A DNA stretch of 42,851 bases from Firmicutes bacterium UBA1191 (GTDB taxonomy: Bacteria; Bacillota; Clostridia; Peptostreptococcales; Anaerovoracaceae), in assembly GCA_002310095.1 (NCBI GenBank), contig DBYH01000006.1, positions 1-42,851 on the forward strand, written 5' to 3'. Below, in pieces: positions 7,819-15,759 of the stretch (position 1 is the first letter of the stretch; each line of letters starts with the position of its first letter). The notes beneath the pieces are model-generated. The model saw nothing but the letters and a program-made list of their open reading frames with translations, was not told the origin of the DNA and searched no databases. Position numbers and translations under genes: made by a program.

Positions 7819-10263
7819 TTATCTGTTGATCAGTTCGTTCCTCCTGATCTTTCCGTTGAAGGTGCGCGGAATCTCATCGATGACCTCGACGATCTTCGGC
7901 TGCTTGCTGGCGTCCAGAACTTCAGTGAGGAAAGCGCGGAATGCCCTTGCGTCGTACTCGGCGCCCGGTTTCAGAGCTATGAAGAGCTTCGGCGCCTGGC
8001 CCGTCATGGCGTCATCCGCTGGCACGCAGGCGCAGTCGCGGACCACATCGCTTTTGATGACCTGGCTCTCGATCTCCTCGGGGCTGATCTTGACTCCGCC
8101 GAAGTTGATGACGTCGTCCCGGCGGCCCAGCATGTAGACGTAGCCGTCCTCGTCGATGTACCCCAGGTCTTTCGTGTATATGTACTCGCCGTCGGTCGCA
8201 CTGGCAGTCAGCTCCGGCGCTTTGAAGTACTCCTTCATGTTGATTGCGCCGCGGCTGGCCAGAAAGCCCGGATTGTCCCGGGAGGACTCGATAGGCTTGC
8301 GGTTTTCGTCGACGACTATGAACTCAGCGTTTACCGCGGGGCGTCCGATGCATCCCGGAGGACGATTCCCGGCCTCGCCATGCCCGGTGTTGAAATCCAT
8401 GAGGCAGGAGCATCCGGCCTCGGTGCTGCCGTAAAAATTGTACAGCCTCGTCTTCGGGAGAATGCGTGACAGGTGCTCCTTGTCCTCCTCGGAGAGAGGG
8501 GCGGAGCCCAGCTGAATATAGTCCAGCGCATCCGCGTGGTCGCCGAGACGGTCCTTGCTCAGTTTGAAGAAGATGCTCAGGATGCTCGGAGAGAGATCCA
8601 TGGAGGTCACACGGTATTCGTCCATGAGACCGAACACGTTCTTGAGCAGCATGACGTTGTCCGCGAAGACGACGCTGCTGCCATTTGCCAGATTGGCGTA
8701 GGTGCGGCGCAGCCCGTGGGAGTGGGATGTCGGCATCAGGATCAGCTCCATGTTGTCCGGTTTCATTCCGACGCCCATGCGGACGTTCTCGGCCAGAGCC
8801 ATGTCGTTCCTGTGAGTGAGGACGACGCCCTTGCTTTTGCCTGTGGTCCCTGTGGAGAAGAGGATCTCCGCCACGTCTTCGGATTTTGGAAAATCTATTA
8901 AATCCAGGTCGTCGATGGAACCCCGGTAAACATTGTCTATGATCTGTCCCAGTGCAAAGGCAGGCGCGCTGCTGATGTCCAAATGCGGTATGGCAAGCCC
9001 GTCGGTCTCCTTCGCTCCGATGTGCAGCACTGCTTCCGTTTCGTCCGCGATTTCGAGGATGCGGCCGGCAGCCGCGTTCTTTTCGAGAGGCACTGAAATT
9101 GCGCCCAGGAGCTGGATCGCAAGGATCCAAAGCATGTAGTCGACGCTCTGTTTGCACTCTATGACGACGCGTGATCCTTTCGCCACACCTCGCCTGTCGA
9201 GTTCCATTGCTAGACCGCATATGCCGTCCCAGGCTTCCTTGTATGTGACTGATCTGCCTGCGTCCGCCATGCAGAGCTTGTCAGGGCTTCTGAGAGCATT
9301 ACGGGCAAGACTTTCGACTATGGAGGCAGCCTTCGTGTTGGCTCCGGCGTTGGCCTCCTTCAGCGCGCCGATAAACTCCGTCGCTGCCTTCGAGAGATAC
9401 TTGTTGCGTGGGTACGCGATGTACATGCTCCTGGTACAGATCTCCTCGTCGGCAAGATAGAGCTTCGGCAGCCTGGCCAGGCCGCTGGTCCTGATGCTGC
9501 TTTCTGTAATGAGCGAAACGCCCACGCCCGCCATGGTCAGGGCCAGGGAAGTGAGGGTCTGCTCAACACGCAGGATCTTCTTCGGACGGCAGCCGAATTT
9601 GGCGAAGAGTCGCTCCATCATCTGACCGATGTTCTGTCCCTCGCGCAACTCCATGAAAGGGCAGCCGCAGAGCGCGCGGAATCCCTCGGCGCTTATGGCC
9701 GCAGCGACCGCGCCGTCCCTTCCTCCCAGTTTCTTATTGATATCCCATAACGGCGGAACTGCCAGGTAGACTTTCTCGTCCAGCAGTTTTTCGTAGACGA
9801 ACCTGTCGGGTTCGTCGGCCGCCGGGGTAATGAACAGGTCGATGCTGCCCTTAAGCGCTTCAGTTGTCAGGAATGGGACGTTTCCGTCGACGATGTCGAT
9901 GTCCACACCCGGGAACTTTTTGACGAAGGCGCCTACGGCCGCCGGCAGATAAGCCACATTAAAAAAGGCTGCTCCGCCTACCGTCACGCTTCCCGTCTCA
10001 AGACCCTCGATGTCCGCCAGAGTCTGCTCCAGTTCCTTTTCGAGGGAGCGGGAACGGTCCAGGTAGTCCAGATAGGCGTGGCCCGCCTCGGTCAGTTCCA
10101 GAGGCTGACGGCTCCTGTCAAAGAGCACCGCGCCCACTTCGCTCTCGATTTTCTTCAGATGGGAACTGAGTGCCGGCTGGGATATGCCCAGACTCTCCGC
10201 CGCCGCGGAAATGCTCCTCATCTCCGCGATGGCCTTTATGTAATTGATAGATTTTTTATCCAT
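7819..10263 (-). CDS. LysR-type regulator fused to AMP-forming acyl-CoA ligase
   Basis: An 814-residue protein with two complete parts. Residues 1-60 form a LysR helix-turn-helix (SISAAAESLGISQPALSSHL), and about 90-300 form the LysR effector-binding domain. From about 312 the chain is an AMP-binding ligase: phosphate loop FSTGTTGKSKGV (469-480), YGSTEAG (611-617), hinge region GRRDDVINFGG (713-723), and the adenylation lysine K805 in NGKIRR. All motifs needed for catalysis appear intact. There is one uninterrupted frame, and the promoter lies only before the LysR part. The fusion suggests transcription control tied to formation of an acyl adenylate or acyl-CoA, which is inference. The natural acid is unknown. 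An EutH-like gene lies directly upstream on the same strand. Confidence 0.92.
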   Translation of the reverse strand: MDKKSINYIKAIAEMRSISAAAESLGISQPALSSHLKKIESEVGAVLFDRSRQPLELTEAGHAYLDYLDRSRSLEKELEQTLADIEGLETGSVTVGGAAFFNVAYLPAAVGAFVKKFPGVDIDIVDGNVPFLTTEALKGSIDLFITPAADEPDRFVYEKLLDEKVYLAVPPLWDINKKLGGRDGAVAAAISAEGFRALCGCPFMELREGQNIGQMMERLFAKFGCRPKKILRVEQTLTSLALTMAGVGVSLITESSIRTSGLARLPKLYLADEEICTRSMYIAYPRNKYLSKAATEFIGALKEANAGANTKAASIVESLARNALRSPDKLCMADAGRSVTYKEAWDGICGLAMELDRRGVAKGSRVVIECKQSVDYMLWILAIQLLGAISVPLEKNAAAGRILEIADETEAVLHIGAKETDGLAIPHLDISSAPAFALGQIIDNVYRGSIDDLDLIDFPKSEDVAEILFSTGTTGKSKGVVLTHRNDMALAENVRMGVGMKPDNMELILMPTSHSHGLRRTYANLANGSSVVFADNVMLLKNVFGLMDEYRVTSMDLSPSILSIFFKLSKDRLGDHADALDYIQLGSAPLSEEDKEHLSRILPKTRLYNFYGSTEAGCSCLMDFNTGHGEAGNRPPGCIGRPAVNAEFIVVDENRKPIESSRDNPGFLASRGAINMKEYFKAPELTASATDGEYIYTKDLGYIDEDGYVYMLGRRDDVINFGGVKISPEEIESQVIKSDVVRDCACVPADDAMTGQAPKLFIALKPGAEYDARAFRAFLTEVLDASKQPKIVEVIDEIPRTFNGKIRRNELINR

Positions 10264-10303
10264 AACTTTTTCCTATTAACGATGACTTATGAATATCGGT
10301 TCG

Positions 10304-10337
10304 CCATAAGTATAAACTTATGGACATCGAGTGTCAA
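10304..10337 (-). promoter_or_regulatory. Promoter of the LysR-ligase gene with overlapping palindrome
   Basis: On the minus strand, -35 TTGACA (10337-10332) and -10 TATACT (10314-10309) are spaced 17 bases. A perfect inverted repeat CCATAAGT/ACTTATGG (10304-10311 and 10316-10323, 4-base spacer) covers the -10 box. A further half site ACTTATG is at 10285-10291. The arms resemble LysR-family half sites (ATAAG...CTTAT), so autoregulation is likely. Confidence 0.75.
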
Positions 10338-10344
10338 AGCAATA

Positions 10345-10389
10345 AAAAAACAGCATGGGCTGCCTTTGCATAAAAAGCGTTCCGGCTGT
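10345..10389 (-). terminator. Probable terminator after the EutH-like gene, containing the recurrent word
   Basis: On the minus strand, just after the EutH-like stop, AACAGC pairs with GCTGTT across about 30 bases and is followed by a run of T. The intervening bases can pair further, with GCTTTT against AAAGGC. An exact TGCCTTTGCA (10361-10370) lies in this interior. The long loop lowers certainty. Confidence 0.5.
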
Positions 10390-11451
10390 TTATCTGTGCA
10401 TTTTGCCGACTACAAAGGCGCTGACGATGCCGCAGATGAGCTTGGTGACGACGAAGATGAGAACCGTGTAGCCGTCGGCCACGTTGGATACGAAGGCCAG
10501 GGAACCGCCGATTACGAAGGATCCGCTCAGGCTGAAGGCCGCAACGACCTCCTTGCCTTTGTCGTCCATGCGGCTGAACAGAGGCATTACGGCCAGCGAG
10601 GTGGCGCAGGTCATGAGAAGTGATACGGCCGCCGTGTCGTTGATGCCCATCTTTGCGGCGACAGCGTTGATCTGACGCCTGAAGAACTTGAGGATGAGTT
10701 CCGACATGACCAGGGATCCGGCTATGATGATGGCGGATTTGAATACGATTATGATGGCCTCCTCGACGGACTCAAAGCTGGCGTAGGCGAGCTTCGGCAC
10801 GAAGATCCCGATGACTGCCACGGCGAACATCAGGTAGAACATCCAGTTGACGACCTTGGCGAATCCCGCGAAGAACTTCATGGTTCCGTTAGGGACCTTC
10901 CAGAGGCACAGGGCCAGCAGGAGACAGATGACGAGTATCGGCAGGAACTGGCGGATGAAGAGGCCCATCGGCATTCTGAGCATGAGTTCGGCGACGATGA
11001 GACCGATCGGTATCATTATTATTCCCACGATGAAGCCGCGGAACATGAAAGGGTAGTCCTCTTTTTCGATGGACGCCATGAAGACAGGCATCTGGAAGGT
11101 GATGGCCTGACCCAGAAGGGTGCCGAGAACCACGCCGCTCAGTATGAGCAGCTCTGGCGTTGCCGCTATCTCACGGGAAATGAAGTAGCCGCCCATGTCC
11201 GGAGCCAGTACTGCGCCGATTATCATGGACGGATCAAAAAACAGATGATCCGAGAGTGCCATTACCTGCTCAGTGTGCCTGCGGATGAATTCGGTTCCCA
11301 CAGTGCAGATGCTGACGATAGGAATGACCATGACTCCCATTGTATGAAGGCCCGATTCGAACTGCGCGGCGAGTCCCCATCTGCCGCCCAGGGCCTTGTC
11401 TATGAATCCGATGCCTGCGAATACAAGCATGATGGCTATAAATGCGTTCAT
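10390..11451 (-). CDS. EutH-like membrane transporter
   Basis: A 353-residue polytopic membrane protein with about ten hydrophobic segments. It resembles EutH, the ethanolamine permease/facilitator family. The segments MIIGAVLAPDMGGYFISREIA and VLGTLLGQAITFQMP correspond to the conserved DMGGFFLAKELA and GxxxGPTIVF regions of EutH. No other eut genes are in the window, so the substrate may not be ethanolamine; a small amine or acid handled by the neighbouring LysR-ligase is an alternative. On the minus strand a TAGAAT box lies 8 bases before the ATG, so the transcript would have an extremely short leader. The gene is transcribed divergently from metY. Confidence 0.8.
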   Translation of the reverse strand: MNAFIAIMLVFAGIGFIDKALGGRWGLAAQFESGLHTMGVMVIPIVSICTVGTEFIRRHTEQVMALSDHLFFDPSMIIGAVLAPDMGGYFISREIAATPELLILSGVVLGTLLGQAITFQMPVFMASIEKEDYPFMFRGFIVGIIMIPIGLIVAELMLRMPMGLFIRQFLPILVICLLLALCLWKVPNGTMKFFAGFAKVVNWMFYLMFAVAVIGIFVPKLAYASFESVEEAIIIVFKSAIIIAGSLVMSELILKFFRRQINAVAAKMGINDTAAVSLLMTCATSLAVMPLFSRMDDKGKEVVAAFSLSGSFVIGGSLAFVSNVADGYTVLIFVVTKLICGIVSAFVVGKMHR

Positions 11452-11498
11452 ACACCGTATTCTAACACAGCGCGGCGGAGGGGAAAGGGGGCACTTTG

Positions 11499-11517
11499 AA
11501 ACTTTTTGAAAAAGTTT
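11499..11517. repeat. Perfect inverted repeat between divergent genes
   Basis: AAACTTTTT and AAAAAGTTT form a 9-bp perfect palindrome around a single G. It lies between the divergently transcribed EutH-like gene and metY, 12 bases before the metY -35 box. It could be an operator or a weak hairpin; no function is known. Confidence 0.5.
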
Positions 11518-11528
11518 TTATTTACCCC

Positions 11529-11586
11529 TTGACAAGGTAGGTAAATGGTGCTATTCTCTAACTACCAACCAAAGAGGTAGGTAAAT
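11529..11586 (+). promoter_or_regulatory. metY promoter with paired direct repeats (probable Rrf2 operator)
   Basis: TTGACA (11529-11534) and TATTCT (11552-11557) are spaced 17 bases. The 12-mer AGGTAGGTAAAT occurs twice, at 11535-11546 and 11575-11586, exactly 40 bases apart, so on the same face of the helix. One copy fills the promoter spacer and the other lies in the early transcribed region. An inverted GGTAG-like element (CTACC) is at 11562-11566. Cysteine-linked Rrf2 repression is the likely purpose, given the Rrf2 gene downstream. Confidence 0.75.
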
Positions 11587-11611
11587 ACAAACGAGAGGAG
11601 AAAGAGATAAA

Positions 11612-12892
11612 ATGGCAGATTACAGATTTGAAACATTACAGCTTCACGTAGGACAGGAGCAGCCGGATCCGACGACGGACGCCCGCGCTGTACCGATCTA
11701 CGCGACAACGTCCTATGTATTCAAGGACTCAGACCAGGCGGCCGGGAGGTTCGGCCTGACCGAAGGAGGAAACATTTACACTCGTCTCATGAACCCTACC
11801 TCTGATGTATTCGAAAAGCGAATCGCGGCACTGGAAGGGGCACCGGCGGCTCTCGCGACCGCGTCCGGATCGGCGGCAATAACATACGCGATCCAGAACA
11901 TTGCGACCACGGGAGACCACATCGTATCATCCTCCAACCTCTACGGAGGAACATACAACCTGTTTGCTCACACGCTTAAGGATCAGGGAATCGACGCTAC
12001 GTTCATCGATCCGGCGGACCCAGAGAATTTTGCAAAGGCAATCCAGTCCAACACGAAACTGCTTTACGCAGAAACATTAGGTAATCCGAATTCAGATGTG
12101 ATCGACATTGAAGCGATAGCGGCAATAGCCCACGAAAACGGCATTCCGCTCATCGTAGACAACACATTCGCGACACCGTTCCTGCTGAGACCGATCGAGC
12201 ACGGCGCAGACATAGTGGTCCACTCCGCGACGAAATTCATCGGAGGCCACGGTACGGTAATGGGGGGCGTAGTCATCGACGGAGGAAACTTCGACTGGGC
12301 ACAGAATGACAAGTTCCCGGGACTCTCGCAGCCGAATCCATCCTACCATGGAGTAGTGTTCACCGAGGCGTGCGGGAACATCGCTTACATCATGAAACTG
12401 AGGACGACCCTCATGAGAGACCAGGGCGCGGCCATCTCGCCGTTCAACTCGTTCCTGCTCATCCAGGGTCTGGAGACCCTCTCACTGAGAGTAGAGAGAC
12501 ACGTAGAGAACACTCTCGCGGTAATTGAGTACCTGAAGAATCACCCGAAGGTCGAGAGGATCAACCACCCGGCTCTTGAAAACGGAAGGCAGAAGGAACT
12601 CTACGACAAGTACTTCCCGAATGGGGCGGCGTCGATTTTCACATTCGATGTCAAGGGCACAGCAGCGGAGGCGAGGAAGTTCGCTGAGAGCCTTAATCTG
12701 TTCTCACTGCTGGCCAACGTAGCCGACGTGAAGAGCCTGGTGATTCACCCGGCGTCGACGACGCATTCCCAGATGGATGAGGAAGAGCTTCTGTCAGCAG
12801 GCATCAGACCGACAACAGTGAGGCTGTCCATCGGAACGGAACACATCGACGACATAATAGCCGATCTTGAGCAGGCTTTTGAAGCAATATAG
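11612..12892 (+). CDS. metY: O-acetylhomoserine sulfhydrylase (aminocarboxypropyltransferase)
   Basis: A pyridoxal-phosphate enzyme of the Cys/Met metabolism family, 426 residues, that joins O-acetylhomoserine with sulfide to give homocysteine. The PLP lysine lies in SATKFIGGHG (near residue 210). ETLGNPNSDVID and VDNTFATPFLLRP are typical of the MetY branch, as is the length of about 425 residues; cystathionine synthases are nearer 380. AGAGGAGAAAGAG precedes the ATG. It is followed after 56 bases by cysK, so sulfide enters both homocysteine and cysteine here. An exact recurrent word lies at 12031-12040, read as F-A-K-A. Confidence 0.95.
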   Translation: MADYRFETLQLHVGQEQPDPTTDARAVPIYATTSYVFKDSDQAAGRFGLTEGGNIYTRLMNPTSDVFEKRIAALEGAPAALATASGSAAITYAIQNIATTGDHIVSSSNLYGGTYNLFAHTLKDQGIDATFIDPADPENFAKAIQSNTKLLYAETLGNPNSDVIDIEAIAAIAHENGIPLIVDNTFATPFLLRPIEHGADIVVHSATKFIGGHGTVMGGVVIDGGNFDWAQNDKFPGLSQPNPSYHGVVFTEACGNIAYIMKLRTTLMRDQGAAISPFNSFLLIQGLETLSLRVERHVENTLAVIEYLKNHPKVERINHPALENGRQKELYDKYFPNGAASIFTFDVKGTAAEARKFAESLNLFSLLANVADVKSLVIHPASTTHSQMDEEELLSAGIRPTTVRLSIGTEHIDDIIADLEQAFEAI

Positions 12893-12948
12893 AAGAAAGA
12901 GCGAAGATAGATTATAATAGATAAGTCAGAAGAAACAGGAGGACAACA

Positions 12949-13887
12949 ATGGCTAAGATTTATTCAGCAGCATATGAACTGATAGGCGGAACACCGCTTC
13001 TTGAGTTAAAGGGAATAGAAAAGAACGACGGTCTCGAAGCAAGACTGCTCGTCAAACTCGAATACTTCAACCCGGCGGGATCGGTCAAGGACCGTATCGC
13101 CAAGGCAATGATCGAGGACGCCGAAGCGAAGGGCGAACTGAAGGAAGGTTCAGTCATTATCGAGCCGACTTCGGGAAACACAGGAATAGGCCTCGTTGCC
13201 GTCGCCGCGTCAAAAGGTTACCGCGCGATCATCGTGATGCCTGAGACCATGAGCATCGAGAGACGTCTGCTCATGAAGGCCTACGGAGCGGAGATCGTGC
13301 TCACAGAGGGATCGAAGGGCATGAAGGGAGCCATAGCAAAGGCAGAGGAACTGAAGGAGGAGATTCCTGGAGGATTCATCCCGGGACAGTTCGTGAACCC
13401 TGCTAATCCGAAAATACACTTCGAAACCACAGGTCCTGAGATCTGGGAAGACACGGACGGCGAGGTGGATATCTTCGTAGCGGGCGTAGGCACCGGCGGC
13501 ACACTGACAGGAACAGGCTCGTTCCTGAAGAGCAAGAATCCTGACATCAAGGTCGTTGCCGTTGAACCGGCGGATTCACCTGTACTCTCGGCAGGCAAGG
13601 CCGGCCCTCACAAGATCCAGGGCATCGGAGCGGGATTCGTTCCTGATGTACTTGATACAGGGGTATATGATGAAGTTATACCGGTGGAAAACGATGATGC
13701 CTTTGCGGCTGCCAAGCGCATAGGAAAGGAAGACGGCGTGCTGGTGGGCATTTCGTCAGGAGCATCCCTCTGGGCGGCGATCCAGCTGGCCAAGAGACCG
13801 GAGAACAAGGGCAAGACCGTCGTGGCACTGCTGCCTGACACGGGAGAAAGATACCTCTCGACACCTGGATTTGTAGAGACAGAATAA
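12949..13887 (+). CDS. cysK: Cysteine synthase A (O-acetylserine sulfhydrylase)
   Basis: A PLP-dependent enzyme of 312 residues making cysteine from O-acetylserine and sulfide. The PLP lysine is in PAGSVKDRIA (about residue 46), the substrate loop is PTSGNTGIGL (about 72), and the phosphate-binding loop is GVGTGGTLTGTG (about 178). GISSGASLWAA near the end is the family serine region. AGGAGG lies 8 bases before the ATG. A TATAAT-like sequence at 12913-12918 has no convincing -35 partner, so co-transcription from the metY promoter is most likely. A hairpin terminator follows. Confidence 0.95.
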   Translation: MAKIYSAAYELIGGTPLLELKGIEKNDGLEARLLVKLEYFNPAGSVKDRIAKAMIEDAEAKGELKEGSVIIEPTSGNTGIGLVAVAASKGYRAIIVMPETMSIERRLLMKAYGAEIVLTEGSKGMKGAIAKAEELKEEIPGGFIPGQFVNPANPKIHFETTGPEIWEDTDGEVDIFVAGVGTGGTLTGTGSFLKSKNPDIKVVAVEPADSPVLSAGKAGPHKIQGIGAGFVPDVLDTGVYDEVIPVENDDAFAAAKRIGKEDGVLVGISSGASLWAAIQLAKRPENKGKTVVALLPDTGERYLSTPGFVETE

Positions 13888-13922
13888 AAACGAATTAACA
13901 TGATATCCTCCACTGCAATTGA

Positions 13923-13945
13923 GCCCCGCCATTGGCGGGGCGGTT
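13923..13945 (+). terminator. Hairpin after cysK
   Basis: A perfect 8-bp GC-rich stem GCCCCGCC/GGCGGGGC with a 3-base loop (13923-13941), followed by GGTTGTCTT. The T-tract is weak, so it may be leaky and let transcription continue into the Rrf2 gene. Confidence 0.6.
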
Positions 13946-13999
13946 GTCTTGAGAAGTTGTTGATGATATTATATTCGCGAAGGAGGCGAATGACCCAAA

Positions 14000-14440
14000 A
14001 TGATGATTTCAACAAGAGGGCGCTACGCTCTTCGCGTCATGATCGACATGGCGGAGCACAGCAACGGCGAATATCTGCCGATGAAGGATATCTCAAAGCG
14101 CCAGCAGATCTCTCTTAAATACATGGAAAAGATAATGCCGATTCTCGTGGCGGGCAAGCTCGTCGAAGGCGTCCACGGCAAAGGCGGCGGCTACCGCCTT
14201 ACACGTGAACCCGAGGAGTACAAGGTCGGCGAGATCCTACGCCTTACTGAAGGGAGCCTCGCTCCGGTCCACTGCATCGAATGCGGAGCCGAACCTTGCG
14301 AGCGGGCCGGCGAGTGCAGGACTCTCCCTATGTGGATCGAACTGGACAAGGTCATCAACGACTATCTTGACGGCGTGACCCTCGCTCAGCTCATGCGCCC
14401 CGAGCCGGGAGCCGGAGTAGGAGCGGGCCTGGCAATCTGA
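14000..14440 (+). CDS. Rrf2-family transcription regulator with IscR-like cysteines
   Basis: A winged-helix repressor of 146 residues. ISTRGRYALRVMIDMA at the start and KGGGYRLTR in the wing are family signatures. Four cysteines, C92-X2-C95-X4-C100-X5-C106, fall where IscR ligates its iron-sulfur cluster, so this could be a cluster-binding sensor. Its position behind metY-cysK matches CymR-type control of cysteine supply. The start at 14000 has AGGAGG 13 bases upstream, which is long; a second ATG follows at 14003. An out-of-frame ATG at 13990 lies between them. The direct repeats at the metY promoter are the obvious candidate target. Confidence 0.92.
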   Translation: MMISTRGRYALRVMIDMAEHSNGEYLPMKDISKRQQISLKYMEKIMPILVAGKLVEGVHGKGGGYRLTREPEEYKVGEILRLTEGSLAPVHCIECGAEPCERAGECRTLPMWIELDKVINDYLDGVTLAQLMRPEPGAGVGAGLAI

Positions 14441-14516
14441 CTGTTTGATGAAACTCATATGAGAATAATTTGAAGTTCGAACAGCAGCGGTTAACAATAA
14501 AACTTATATTTGCTAT

Positions 14517-14552
14517 AAGGCAGAAGTAGACAGACTACTTCTGCCTTTGCGT
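14517..14552. terminator. Bidirectional terminator carrying the recurrent word
   Basis: A perfect 13-bp stem, AAGGCAGAAGTAG (14517-14529) against CTACTTCTGCCTT (14535-14547), with a 5-base loop. It separates the converging Rrf2 and PD-(D/E)XK-like genes. The right arm and following bases form CTGCCTTTGCG, one base short of the window's recurrent word. Confidence 0.85.
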
Positions 14553-14553
14553 T

Positions 14554-15420
14554 TTACATCTTGGGCACGACCCAATCGAGAAGGATGTGCTTGATTTCCG
14601 CTGCATTTAGGCTGTCATCTTTTGAGTAGATGTAGCGGATGTTGTTCCACTCGTTTATGCCGCATCGCTCATAGTGAGCGCGCTTCACGAGATGGCGTCT
14701 GACATAATCGGGCAGATCCATTAGACCGCAGTACTCAATGTAAAACTCCTCATAGTACTTGTCCTCAAACGTAAAGTCCGGCGAAAGAGTTGAACCATCA
14801 TCCATTGTGATAATCTGATCATATCTGAATGGAATTCCAAGTGAGTGCGCCTGCTCAGCGATAACAATCTCGCCTCTGGATCTGACCCGCAGTCCGAAAC
14901 TTGTTAGTTTCAGGCTCCCGTGTTCGTAGCTGTTTTTAGGATAAGGTTCGCCAGCCCAGTCTCTGTGCGCGTCACATCTGTACTTAATCATGTCATCGGT
15001 GAGCATTTCCAGGTTTTCAACTGCTTCCCAGAGTTTATTCTCATGTTGACCAGTAAAAAAATTCTTATCGGGAAGAAGTTTATATGCGCGTTTGGTCGAG
15101 TTGATGATGTCGGCAGGATCGAGAGAACTGTACCGCGTGAGAAGATTCTTCAGGAGCTTGATGTTGGTCTGTATATGAGAGACACTAATCCTCAAATACT
15201 CCTTCCGGGAAAGGATTTCTATCATGGGATTGCCTGGCGGAAGATAAATCCGGCGGCGGCCATCATCAGTGTAAATCGAATGATAAAAACGCGGTTTTCC
15301 GCAACTGTAATTGTTTAAGAGCCCGCCTGGAGGGAGGGAAGATAGTTCTTCGATGTATTTTATCTCTAGCTTTTGAAGATTAGTCACAAGATTTTCCAGC
15401 TCGTTTCGAATATAATCCAT
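14554..15420 (-). CDS. Unknown protein with PD-(D/E)XK nuclease-like C-terminal region (paralogue 1)
   Basis: A 288-residue protein I cannot name. An N-terminal half rich in charged helices (about 1-150) precedes a compact region with the order RSRGE (E184), GIPFRYD (195-201), LSPDF (D215), IEYCG (E229). An acidic residue after a helix, PDF, then ExxG on successive strands fits a PD-(D/E)XK nuclease core with a variant last motif. The same order occurs in the protein at 39162-39980. AGGAG precedes the ATG by 6 bases. The gene and its upstream region are visibly richer in A+T than the neighbours, which suggests acquisition. It stands alone between the Rrf2 gene and the ileS leader. Nuclease activity is inferred, not shown. 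Confidence 0.7.
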   Translation of the reverse strand: MDYIRNELENLVTNLQKLEIKYIEELSSLPPGGLLNNYSCGKPRFYHSIYTDDGRRRIYLPPGNPMIEILSRKEYLRISVSHIQTNIKLLKNLLTRYSSLDPADIINSTKRAYKLLPDKNFFTGQHENKLWEAVENLEMLTDDMIKYRCDAHRDWAGEPYPKNSYEHGSLKLTSFGLRVRSRGEIVIAEQAHSLGIPFRYDQIITMDDGSTLSPDFTFEDKYYEEFYIEYCGLMDLPDYVRRHLVKRAHYERCGINEWNNIRYIYSKDDSLNAAEIKHILLDWVVPKM

Positions 15421-15712
15421 AAAAGTCTCCTGTTAAGCATTCTGATATTGATAGAATGCATAAAAATGTAAAATGATTAAAAAGAGTATTGAATTGTCAT
15501 ATAAAAAGCACAGACGATTAAACGATAGGAGTGCTTGGTTGTGACAATTTATAAACAATAGTTGTTTTTTACATTAGTGTAGCTCAAAACAACGCGAAAA
15601 ATAGAAAATTATGCCAAAGATGTAAATATAAGCATACTTTTGGCTATAAAATGCGATTTCTAAGAAGTTAGTGTGCGATGTTATCCACGGAACGACTGAA
15701 AGCAGTTGCCAC
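15421..15712. other. AT-rich intergenic stretch without a recognisable gene
   Basis: About 290 bases between the start of the minus-strand unknown gene and the ileS promoter. It is much richer in A+T than the surroundings. It must hold the promoter of the minus-strand gene, but I could not pick a convincing pair of boxes. No tRNA, repeat array or open frame with a good start was found. Confidence 0.5.
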
Positions 15713-15741
15713 TTGACTTTTGCTACTTCGGACTGTAGAAT
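15713..15741 (+). promoter_or_regulatory. Promoter of the T-box/ileS transcript
   Basis: TTGACT (15713-15718) and TAGAAT (15736-15741) with a 17-base spacer, directly upstream of the T-box leader. Confidence 0.75.
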
Positions 15742-15759
15742 GGCAAGGTAATTGAATAA

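Noticed and set aside
12913..12918. Separate cysK promoter (TATAAT)
   Set aside because: No acceptable -35 box at 16-18 bases; read-through from metY is simpler.
13900..14118. 72-codon open frame with ATG 13990 close to AGGAGG
   Set aside because: It runs out of frame through the Rrf2 gene; the Rrf2 product is plainly conserved.
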